A stretch of 7,411 nt of DNA from Nanobdellota archaeon. Lineage in GTDB: Archaea > Nanobdellota > Nanobdellia > SCGC-AAA011-G17 > VGLX01. A program made the translations under genes and the position numbers. The notes under the pieces are model-generated. The model ran no database searches. It saw only the letters and a program-made list of their open reading frames with translations, and was not told where the DNA came from. The first letter of the stretch is position 1. Every line of letters begins with the position of its first letter. The stretch is from assembly GCA_018894775.1 (NCBI GenBank), contig JAHIPG010000325.1, positions 1-7,411 of the forward strand. The letters are read 5' to 3'. Positions 1 through 5,984 of this stretch are shown here, one piece after another.

Positions 1-276
1 GCTTTCAAGAAGTTTCCATTCAAGCTTAGGTTTTCCTAGAAATCCTTTCGTCCAACATAAAACTGGATGGTTATAAGAACCTTTGATGGAATATCCTTGT
101 TCTGTTTCAATTCCAATTATTTTATGTTTTCCAGAATTGAAGAATTTTATAGCATTATTTTTTTTCCCATCATAGGATAATATTTTGAGATTAATTTTAT
201 CTTCTTTTTTATTAGATATTGTGATTATAGGGATAACGCCCTTATTAGTTGATATCAGTGTATCTCCTGTAACACA
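1..276 (-). mobile_element. Intein 2 of GyrA (N-terminal 92 residues; continues outside the window)
   Basis: This is a second intein, starting immediately after the catalytic tyrosine in AMRY. It opens with CVTGDTLISTNKG (block A, C1 at 274-276). Block B is GYSIKGSYNHPVL, with H70 and a Ser at position 67 where Thr is usual, and it is followed by LEWKLLES, typical of the segment after block B. Insertion between AMRY and T is the site of the mycobacterial GyrA intein, and the visible part shares its landmarks (C-x-T-G-D-x-L, SGxH, NHPxLC, xxWKL). It differs clearly from intein 1. The C-terminal splicing half and any endonuclease lie to the left of the window, so its activity cannot be judged. 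Confidence 0.92.
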
Positions 277-1980
277 ATATCTCATAGCAGCCGCAGAATC
301 CCCATCAACTGAGTTATGCACAAAAACTCCTGAAGCTAAAGCAAAGTTATGTGTTCCTTCAATTGTGATATCATAAACATCTTCTCTTTTATCCAAAAAG
401 ATAATCTCTTCAACCTTATGATTCATTTTAGTAGATGCTAATTCTTGATATAAACTTTCTAGGTTATTATTAAAAAACTTCTTTAAACCAGTATCAAACT
501 TAATTATACCTGCTCCTTTTCTAGAATTATAAGAAACTCTAACTTTTTCATAATTTTTTCCATTAATCCCATTATATAACCCAAAAGTTTTTCTACACAC
601 CTTTAAAAATCTATTATAATTAGATTTTTTCCCATTTTGAGAAAAAATATTTAAGAAATAATCCCTAAAGGCTTTATCATTTACCCAGCGTTCTTTAGCT
701 AACCTAGACATATGTTCTCTATGCCCTTGCTTAGACCAGAGGCTATCAGATAATCCTTTCATACGCATAGACTGTTCTTTACGATACTCAAGATTTTTCC
801 ATTTTTCTTTAAGGGCTTCAGACTTTTTAAGCCTATAAATAGGATTTTTCCAAAGTTTTTTTAAAGTTTGAGTAGCTCTTCTACTAAACTCCTTCCTCTT
901 TTCAGGATGTTTCTTTATATACTCTTTATTTACCTTACTTAATAATCTACACATCTTTTCCCTATAATCAGGATTCATCCAATTCTTCTTATTCCTTTCA
1001 GATAACATTCTAGAATGAACTTTTTTATTTTCTGGCTCTAACCAATATTTTGTTCTACCTGCAGCTATTTTCTTTCTGTAATCCTCATTTTCATGAAGTT
1101 TTGAGGCATGTTTAGCATGTAACTTCCAATGGTCTTCCCATTTAATTCTTCTGAGGTTATCAGGATTGTTGTTAAATTTATTAAAGTCAACATGATATCT
1201 TATTCTTCCAGCATTTTTATTATAAACATTATTCTTCAAATTCCAAGCGTCTGCAAGGTTATGGCAAGGAACCCAGTTATTAGTTTTTGGTTGGTAAACC
1301 ATCTTATAACCCTTTAAAGAAGGCTTCAATTTATCTTTCTTGGTTGACAATCTTAAATATAAAGGCATCAGAGAAATTTTAGGTTTAAGATATTGGGCTT
1401 CGTTATAGATTTCATCCCTTAACATAAACTTATGATTTAAAGTACATTTTATTTCTTCATCATTATCTAGAATAACCTTCATAATTTTTTGATCTTTCTT
1501 TGTAAGCCTAGGATTTTTAATCTCAGCTATTTCAACATTTCCATTTTTATTTATAGTATAAGTATAATTCTTTTTCCCCTTTTTATGTTCCTCAACTAAT
1601 TCTCCAAAACTTAAATTTCTTCCGTCAGTCAAAGCAATTTTCGTATCTTTTGTGAAACATCCAAAGTTACCCTGACCATCAACAAGCATATATCTCAAAG
1701 AAAAAGGCTGAGCCATCCTAACCATTGTTTCATATATTGCAGAATCACCATGAGGATGCAATTTAGCCATAACATTACCCACCACTGTTGCAGACTTTCT
1801 AAAAGGCTTATTTCTCTGCAATCCTAATTGGTTCATAATGAAAAGAATACGTCTGTGCACAGGTTTTAAACCATCTCTTGCGTCAGGTAATGCCCTGCTG
1901 ACTATGACACTCATAGCATAGTCTACATAATTCTCCTTCATCTCATCTTCTATTAACCTTCTTTGAATTTCTTCAGGCAT
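1..1980 (-). CDS. gyrA: DNA gyrase subunit A, N-terminal part, interrupted by two inteins (3' end outside the window)
   Basis: This is the DNA-cleaving subunit of gyrase, which passes one duplex through a transient double-strand break. I translated the whole stretch: 660 codons without a stop, running off the left edge. Residues 1-107 are GyrA host sequence, with the start MPEEIQRRLIEDEMKENYVD, then YAMSVIVSRALPDARDGLKP, KLHPHGDSAIYETMVRMAQ and DGQGNFG. Residues 108-556 are intein 1, 557-568 are host sequence SVDGDSAAAMRY with the catalytic tyrosine at 568 (Y122 in E. coli), and from 569 intein 2 begins. ATG 1978-1980 matches the usual GyrA start and overlaps the end of the HAD gene by 8 bases, so translation is probably coupled; the upstream Shine-Dalgarno is weak (GAGAG). 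The breakage-reunion remainder and C-terminal beta-propeller domains must lie left of the window. Identification of the host protein is secure. Confidence 0.97.
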   Translation of the reverse strand, partial: MPEEIQRRLIEDEMKENYVDYAMSVIVSRALPDARDGLKPVHRRILFIMNQLGLQRNKPFRKSATVVGNVMAKLHPHGDSAIYETMVRMAQPFSLRYMLVDGQGNFGCFTKDTKIALTDGRNLSFGELVEEHKKGKKNYTYTINKNGNVEIAEIKNPRLTKKDQKIMKVILDNDEEIKCTLNHKFMLRDEIYNEAQYLKPKISLMPLYLRLSTKKDKLKPSLKGYKMVYQPKTNNWVPCHNLADAWNLKNNVYNKNAGRIRYHVDFNKFNNNPDNLRRIKWEDHWKLHAKHASKLHENEDYRKKIAAGRTKYWLEPENKKVHSRMLSERNKKNWMNPDYREKMCRLLSKVNKEYIKKHPEKRKEFSRRATQTLKKLWKNPIYRLKKSEALKEKWKNLEYRKEQSMRMKGLSDSLWSKQGHREHMSRLAKERWVNDKAFRDYFLNIFSQNGKKSNYNRFLKVCRKTFGLYNGINGKNYEKVRVSYNSRKGAGIIKFDTGLKKFFNNNLESLYQELASTKMNHKVEEIIFLDKREDVYDITIEGTHNFALASGVFVHNSVDGDSAAAMRYCVTGDTLISTNKGVIPIITISNKKEDKINLKILSYDGKKNNAIKFFNSGKHKIIGIETEQGYSIKGSYNHPVLCWTKGFLGKPKLEWKLLES
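685..1092 (-). repeat. Tandem degenerate W/NPxYR peptide repeats in the endonuclease domain
   Basis: After the HNH core come about seven tandem units of 17-22 residues, each built as N-P-x-Y-R-x-K...S/A...K-x-x-W. Examples are ENEDYRKKIAAGRTKYW, MNPDYREKMCRLLSKVNKEY, KNPIYRLKKSEALKEKW, KNLEYRKEQSMRM followed by a W-ending tail, and SKQGHREHMSRLAKERW. An eighth partial unit, VNDKAFRDYF, follows. The units are highly basic. Such repeats recur in phage and intron HNH and GIY-YIG endonucleases (NUMOD-type modules), where they are thought to contact DNA along the long recognition site. The role here is inferred from that analogy. Confidence 0.75.
1141..1275 (-). other. HNH endonuclease core inside GyrA intein 1
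   Basis: This segment encodes an HNH_3-like (I-HmuI type) nuclease core: WVPCHNLADAW, then about 20 residues, then RYHVDFNKFNNNPDNLRRI. In precursor numbering the candidate histidines are H240 and H263, followed by the acidic D265 and the N275 of PDNL; this matches the family pattern [N/H]HxDxNxxNNxxxNL. The core appears intact, so the intein may still be mobile. The exact assignment of metal ligands is by family analogy and not shown by the sequence alone. Confidence 0.8.
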
Positions 1981-2644
1981 TTTTTATACTCTCATAAAGT
2001 TCATCAACAGTATCAACCAATATATCAGCATCTTTCAATCTCTCATCAGCATTATCAGCATAGCTGAGATAACCATAATTTGTAGCAATCATCTTAACAC
2101 CTGCAGCTTTAGCAGCACCTATATCATCCTCCAAATCACCAACATACAATGCTTCTTCAGGCTTAAGATTTAATTCTTTCAAACATTTCTGGATACCAAT
2201 AGGATGGGGTTTAGGTTTTGGAACATCCTCATAACCATAAACAAGTTCAACAACAGATTCTACACCATACTTCCTCAGCTTGTTTATTATAGCAGTTTTG
2301 TTCCCATTAGACACTACAGCTAATCTGTAACCATCATCTGCCAAGCTTAACAGCATCTTATCAATACCTTCATAAAAATCAACTTTCTTATCCTCTCTAG
2401 GGATAAAGTTAGAAACAATACCATCACAATATTTGATAAGTTCTGGCGTAAGTTTTGCTCCAGCATTTTCCAAATTCTTATGAGGATCGCCTACAAAAAA
2501 GTTAGCCACTTCCTCATTAGTCTCAAAATATTTATTGGTTATACCTAATTCATAGAACTCATTATAGAGCCTTCTAATCACATCTAATGAATCATTCAAT
2601 ACACCATCATAATCAAATATGACTGCTTTGATCTTAGATGTCAA
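1973..2644 (-). CDS. HAD-superfamily phosphatase, phosphoglycolate phosphatase-like
   Basis: This is a soluble 223-residue haloacid dehalogenase-type phosphatase, normal length for the Gph/PGMB-like group. Motif I is FDYDGVLNDS (nucleophile D11, acid/base D13), motif II is VVSNGN (S112), motif III is the lysine of KPKPHP (K143), and motif IV is VGDLEDDIGAAKAAG (D170, D174). A cap domain of C1 type fits residues 15-90. I chose TTG at 2642-2644 as start because AGGAGG lies nine bases upstream; a longer frame from an ATG at 2665 would encode MLRRLRT from the Shine-Dalgarno itself. The gene overlaps gyrB by 11 bases and gyrA by 8, so all three should be co-translated. Its substrate is not shown. 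Phosphoglycolate is a possibility, and a link to cleaning up damaged DNA ends would be speculation. Confidence 0.88.
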   Translation of the reverse strand: MTSKIKAVIFDYDGVLNDSLDVIRRLYNEFYELGITNKYFETNEEVANFFVGDPHKNLENAGAKLTPELIKYCDGIVSNFIPREDKKVDFYEGIDKMLLSLADDGYRLAVVSNGNKTAIINKLRKYGVESVVELVYGYEDVPKPKPHPIGIQKCLKELNLKPEEALYVGDLEDDIGAAKAAGVKMIATNYGYLSYADNADERLKDADILVDTVDELYESIKNA

Positions 2645-4964
2645 GGTTCTTAACCTCCTTAGCATATTTTGAAATGAATTCTCTTCTAGGAGCTACCTGG
2701 TCACCCATAAGTATTGTAAACATCTCGTCAGCAGCAACAGCATCTTCAATCGTTATCTGCTTAAGTGTTCTTGTCTCAGGATTCATTGTAGTATTCCACA
2801 ACTGCTCAGGATTCATCTCTCCAAGACCCTTAAACCTTTGTATAGCAACCTTATCTTTTCCTATCTCTTTCAGAAGTTTTTCTAACTCTTCATCATTTTT
2901 AACATAATGAACTTTCTTATTCTTCTTAACACGGTATAAGGGCTGTACTGCGATGTAAACATAACCTTTCTCTATCAAAGGTTTCATATAACGATAGAAG
3001 AATGTCAAAGCTAAACATGTGATATGATGACCGTCAACATCAGCATCGCTCATGATAATTATTTTATGATATCTTACTTTATCTGGGTCACACTCTTCAC
3101 CAATACCTGTACCAAGAGCAGACATCATCATAGTAATCTCATTATTCTTGAAAATCTTATCAAGCCTGGCTTTCTCAACATTCAATATCTTTCCTCTCAA
3201 AGGCAATATAGCCTGAGTCTTCCTATCTCTTCCCTGTTTTGAACTATTATGTACAAAAATTCCAGAAGCTAAGGCAAAGTTATGGGTATTAGGAACTTCT
3301 ATATCATAAACATCCATCCCCTCATTCAGTTTAACAATTTTCTTTATCTTATGATTATAATTCTTTTCAGATAATTTTCTCCGTAAAGGCATCAAAGAAT
3401 CTTCATTAAGAAGTTCGCTTGCTTTTCTGAATATCCCCTCTCTCAGCATAAATCTATGATCAGGAGTACAAATAATTTCTTCATCATTATCTAATATAAC
3501 TTTAATAACTTCAACATTTCTTTTTGTAACTCTCGGATATTTGATTTCCTCAATACCAATATTGCCATCTGCCAAGACAGTATAACCATAATTTTTCTTC
3601 CCTTTTTTATATTCTTTAACTAATTCTTTAAAACTTAAATTTCTTCCATCTGTCAAAGCAACTTTTGTATCTCCAGAAAAACATCCCCCCGCAGAATCTC
3701 CTTCCACAATGAAAATTTCTGATAAAGCAGGATCCTTTTCCTGACAATCAGCAAGCTTACCTGGCAATGAAGTTGATTCTAATGCTGACTTCCTTCTTGT
3801 CAAATCTCTAGCTTTCCTTGCAGCTTCTCTTGCCTTAGCTGAAACTATAGATTTATTGACAATCGCCTTTGCTACACTAGGATTCTCCTCAAAGAAAGTT
3901 GCAAGATAATCATAAAATACAGAATCGACAATACCTTTAATATTTGAGTTACCAAGCTTTGTCTTAGTCTGGCCTTCAAACTGAGGTTCTGGCACTTTCA
4001 CAGAAATAACAGCTGTAAGACCCTCCTTTACGTCATGGCCTGTAAGCCTCGTATCAGCAAGCTTATTCTTCTTGATATAATCATTGATAGCCCTGGTAAG
4101 AGCGGTAGAAAAACCACTGACATGAGTACCTCCTTCAATAGTATTAACATTATTACAGAATGAAAAAACATTTTCCAAAAAACCATCATTATACTGTATA
4201 GCTATCTCTGTCTGTATATGTCCAGATTCTTTGTTAACATATATAACCTTTGAATGAATAGCTGTCTTGTTCTTATTGATATGCTCAACAAAGCTTCTGA
4301 TCCCACCTTCATACTGAAAAACTTTTTCCTCATTAGTATTCTCATCCAAAGCTACAATCTTAAGCCCTTTATTCAAGAAAGCTAACTCCCTTAATCTTTT
4401 GATTATTGTATCAAAAATGAATGTTAGTGTTTCAAAAATTTCTTTATCAGGCTTGAAAGTGATTATTGTACCTGTATCTTCTGTATTACCTTTAACCTGT
4501 AATTGTGATTTAGGAATACCTCTTTCATATCTTTGAGTATGTATCTTACCATCCCTCTTAATTTCTACTTCTACCCACTCTGATAAGGCATTAACTACAG
4601 AAACACCCACACCATGCAATCCTCCAGAAACCTGGTAAACACCTTTACCAAACTTTCCACCTGCATGCAATACAGTCATCACAACTTCTACAGCAGGTCT
4701 TTTCTCTGTAGGGTGCATGTCCACAGGAATACCCCTACCATTATCTTCCACTGTAACAGAACCATCCTTATGTAAAATTACTTTAATATCAGTACAGAAT
4801 CCAGCTAAAGCCTCATCAATACTATTGTCAACAACCTCCTCCACAAGGTGATGTAGACCTCTAACTGAAGTATCACCGATGTACATTGAAGGCCTTTTTC
4901 GAACTGCTTCAAGGTTCTTCAAAACCGTAATATTTGCTGCTTTATATCCTTTTGAATCTGCCAT
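2634..4964 (-). CDS. gyrB: DNA gyrase subunit B, interrupted by a mini-intein
   Basis: This is the ATPase and TOPRIM subunit of gyrase. With ATG 4964 the precursor has 776 residues and 630 after splicing, the usual size of short GyrB proteins. The GHKL ATPase shows VRKRPSMYIG, EVVDNSIDEA (E43, N47), DNGRGIPVD (D74), the lid GGKFGKGVYQVSGGLHGVG (102-120) and QTKTKLG (K334). TOPRIM has EGDSAGG (E421), then the intein at 428-573, then SSKQGRDR, MSDADVDGHH (D640, D642, D644) and QPLYRV; RFKGLGEMNP follows. The frame continues upstream to an ATG at 5108, adding 48 residues unlike any GyrB N-terminus I know. I prefer 4964 because MADSKGYKAANITVLKNLEAV fits the family (broken here: MADSKGYKAAN, ITVLKNLEAV). 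The gene heads the gyrB-HAD-gyrA operon. Confidence 0.96.
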   Translation of the reverse strand: MADSKGYKAANITVLKNLEAVRKRPSMYIGDTSVRGLHHLVEEVVDNSIDEALAGFCTDIKVILHKDGSVTVEDNGRGIPVDMHPTEKRPAVEVVMTVLHAGGKFGKGVYQVSGGLHGVGVSVVNALSEWVEVEIKRDGKIHTQRYERGIPKSQLQVKGNTEDTGTIITFKPDKEIFETLTFIFDTIIKRLRELAFLNKGLKIVALDENTNEEKVFQYEGGIRSFVEHINKNKTAIHSKVIYVNKESGHIQTEIAIQYNDGFLENVFSFCNNVNTIEGGTHVSGFSTALTRAINDYIKKNKLADTRLTGHDVKEGLTAVISVKVPEPQFEGQTKTKLGNSNIKGIVDSVFYDYLATFFEENPSVAKAIVNKSIVSAKAREAARKARDLTRRKSALESTSLPGKLADCQEKDPALSEIFIVEGDSAGGCFSGDTKVALTDGRNLSFKELVKEYKKGKKNYGYTVLADGNIGIEEIKYPRVTKRNVEVIKVILDNDEEIICTPDHRFMLREGIFRKASELLNEDSLMPLRRKLSEKNYNHKIKKIVKLNEGMDVYDIEVPNTHNFALASGIFVHNSSKQGRDRKTQAILPLRGKILNVEKARLDKIFKNNEITMMMSALGTGIGEECDPDKVRYHKIIIMSDADVDGHHITCLALTFFYRYMKPLIEKGYVYIAVQPLYRVKKNKKVHYVKNDEELEKLLKEIGKDKVAIQRFKGLGEMNPEQLWNTTMNPETRTLKQITIEDAVAADEMFTILMGDQVAPRREFISKYAKEVKNLDI
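2654..2659 (-). promoter_or_regulatory. Shine-Dalgarno AGGAGG deciding the HAD phosphatase start
   Basis: A perfect AGGAGG lies inside the last codons of gyrB, nine bases before TTG 2644. It argues for TTG as the start, against the in-frame ATG at 2665 that lies upstream of it, and for translational coupling of gyrB and the phosphatase. Confidence 0.8.
3246..3683 (-). mobile_element. Mini-intein in GyrB (146 residues, no endonuclease)
   Basis: This self-splicing element interrupts EGDSAGG / SSKQGRDR, directly after the TOPRIM glutamate motif. Block A is CFSGDTKVALTDG (C1 at 3681-3683), block B is CTPDHRFML (T73, H76), and blocks F/G are DVYDIEVPNTHNFALASG plus IFVHN (H145, N146), followed by host Ser. 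A four-residue linker EKNY (3357-3368) sits where an endonuclease would be. The insertion site and sequence match the cyanobacterial GyrB intein as I remember it. All splicing residues are intact. It is a close paralogue of GyrA intein 1 from the same operon and has no means of homing on its own. Confidence 0.95.
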
Positions 4965-5046
4965 TTTCCGGTCTATTTCCTTCTCAAATTTCTGGTGAAA
5001 AATATCCAGAATTTTATGCGTATTTAATATTAAACTTACCTTGAAG

Positions 5047-5054
5047 TATATAAG
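5047..5054 (-). promoter_or_regulatory. Candidate archaeal TATA box (with BRE-like AAAGG) for gyrB, proximal
   Basis: On the minus strand the sequence reads AAAGG-CTTATATAC, a purine-rich BRE-like element followed by a TATA box. Initiation about 25 bases downstream, near 5025, would give a leader of about 60 bases before ATG 4964. This is judged by pattern only. Confidence 0.5.
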
Positions 5055-5059
5055 CCTTT

Positions 5060-5088
5060 CTGCCCAAAATTCCTTCAAATTCGGGCAG
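5060..5088. promoter_or_regulatory. Palindrome CTGCCC...GGGCAG next to the gyrB promoter
   Basis: CTGCCC (5060-5065) and GGGCAG (5083-5088) are perfect inverted copies, and the inner bases extend the symmetry partly (one G-T wobble and AA/TT pairs, then a mismatch). It abuts the BRE-like element of the proximal gyrB promoter. It could be a regulator-binding operator or, if transcription starts farther upstream, a hairpin in the gyrB leader. The GC-rich arms stand out in an AT-rich spacer. Confidence 0.45.
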
Positions 5089-5131
5089 TACAGAGCCTGT
5101 ATTGCCATTTTATTTTCGAAAAAAAGAAAGG

Positions 5132-5141
5132 TTTTTATATG
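5132..5141 (-). promoter_or_regulatory. Second TATA-like element in the gyrB/methyltransferase spacer
   Basis: The minus strand reads ATCATATAAAAACC. Its centre is about 29 bases before ATG 5108, the distance expected for a leaderless archaeal transcript, so a longer gyrB product from ATG 5108 cannot be excluded. On the plus strand the same bases read AAAGGTTTTTATATG and could also act toward the methyltransferase gene, with a leader of about 80 bases. Its real direction is undecided. Confidence 0.35.
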
Positions 5142-5213
5142 ATGAATTCACTTTTTTGTACCTTAAATAGGGTGGTAAATCAGGCTAATTTTCTGCATTG
5201 AAATAAAGTTAAC

Positions 5214-5221
5214 TTTTTATA
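5214..5221 (+). promoter_or_regulatory. TATA box of the methyltransferase gene (leaderless arrangement)
   Basis: AAC-TTTTTATA-GCC is centred 26 bases upstream of ATG 5244, so transcription should start at or right next to the start codon. No Shine-Dalgarno is visible before the gene, which agrees with a leaderless messenger. Confidence 0.55.
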
Positions 5222-5243
5222 GCCAAAATAGCATTCTCAAATT

Positions 5244-5984
5244 ATGCATGACAAAAACTACGAGAGATACAAACACCTTGGAGGAGTGAGGGATAATATA
5301 GCCTCAGACTTTGGAATAACACAAGGAAATATATTGGATATTGCTACAGGAGATGCATTCTTCGCAATAGCATTCGCCAAAAGACTACAACAAGGAAAAG
5401 TTATAGGGATAGACAACATAAAAGAACACATAAAAGATGCAAAGCAAAACATAAAAGAATTACAAGACAAATGCGAACTACAAGTAAAAAACTTCTTCAA
5501 AAACGAATTTCAAAATGAATCATTTGATATAATAACCACATTTCTAGGCGTATGTGATTTGGCAAAAACACAAGAACAACTAGAAAAGGTATTCACAGAA
5601 ATTAAAAGACTGCTAAAACCCAAAGGAAGATTACTAATAGCAGAAGCTACACCAGAAGATGCAGAAAACGAATCACAAAAAATTGGTTTTGAAATACATC
5701 AAAAATTCTTCTACAAATATTTCTCAAAAGAAGAATTAAAAGAAACATTGAAAGGAGTAGGATTTAAAGACATAACAATAAGTTTCTATGATACAAAACA
5801 AGAAAAAATAAGTGATAACGATTTGAAAGAATTTTTAAAAGATGAATCAAAATTCTGTGAAATTGATCATAATATGGCAATTGACTGGAAACAGATATAT
5901 GAAAAATACAAAGATAAGATAGATAATCCTGGAATAGAATTTGACGGAAAGATAACTGTAATAACAGCAGCTAAGACTTCTTAA
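5244..5984 (+). CDS. Class I SAM-dependent methyltransferase, substrate unknown
   Basis: The 246-residue soluble protein has a Rossmann-type methyltransferase fold. Motif I is NILDIATGDAFFAIAFAK (residues 29-46), binding S-adenosylmethionine; the acidic end of strand 2 is VIGIDN (D57); the strand 4 region is SFDIITTFLGVCDL (93-106); and LLKPKGRLLIAE marks the strand 5 turn. Residues after about 145 form a variable C-terminal region rich in Lys and Glu that should set the substrate. The start ATG 5244 is chosen because a TATA box lies 26 bases before it. The gene is divergent from gyrB and convergent with the transporter remnant, whose last bases overlap its 3' end. It resembles UbiE-like or Methyltransf_11/31 proteins in general layout, but nothing visible decides between small-molecule, RNA or protein substrates. 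Confidence 0.85.
   Translation: MHDKNYERYKHLGGVRDNIASDFGITQGNILDIATGDAFFAIAFAKRLQQGKVIGIDNIKEHIKDAKQNIKELQDKCELQVKNFFKNEFQNESFDIITTFLGVCDLAKTQEQLEKVFTEIKRLLKPKGRLLIAEATPEDAENESQKIGFEIHQKFFYKYFSKEELKETLKGVGFKDITISFYDTKQEKISDNDLKEFLKDESKFCEIDHNMAIDWKQIYEKYKDKIDNPGIEFDGKITVITAAKTS

Larger units (their letters stand above)
313..1659 (-). mobile_element. Intein 1 of GyrA, full-length, with HNH homing endonuclease
   Basis: A 449-residue intein lies between host residues FG and S. It removes itself from the GyrA precursor by protein splicing, and its endonuclease presumably drives homing into intein-free alleles. The nucleophile is C1 (codon 1657-1659) in CFTKDTKIALTDG (block A). Block B is CTLNHKFML with T73 and H76. 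Blocks F and G are VYDITIEGTHNFALASGVFVHN (split: VYDITIEG, THNFALASG, VFVHN) with terminal H448-N449, and the next host residue is Ser. Residues 1-105 and 413-449 form the splicing domain; residues 106-412 are the inserted endonuclease. All splicing residues are present, so it should be active. The splicing halves closely match the mini-intein in gyrB of the same operon. They also resemble, from memory, the Synechocystis GyrB intein. Confidence 0.95.

Noticed and set aside
1..1980. Apparent gene-poor region with only short plus-strand frames (185-376, 1129-1317)
   Set aside because: The minus strand is one continuous open frame (gyrA with inteins) that simply lacks a stop inside the window; the short plus frames are its shadows.
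2645..2665. ATG 2665 as start of the HAD phosphatase
   Set aside because: The extra codons are the AGGAGG Shine-Dalgarno itself, and the motif I strand begins normally from TTG 2644.
2638..3242. Plus-strand frames at 2638-2907 and 3024-3242
   Set aside because: They lie opposite conserved GyrB TOPRIM-region coding sequence and resemble no protein family.
3246..3683. Lineage-specific insertion domain in GyrB (as in some bacterial GyrB proteins)
   Set aside because: The segment has a Cys start, block A, B, F and G motifs and HN/Ser junction, so it is an intein and not a structural insertion.
5142..5201. Tiny plus-strand frame of 19 codons from ATG 5142
   Set aside because: It is too short, has no Shine-Dalgarno, and lies where a TATA-like element overlaps its start.
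5258..5500. Minus-strand frame of 80 residues with Cys/Ser-rich sequence
   Set aside because: It is antisense to the conserved SAM-binding region of the methyltransferase and has no start signals.
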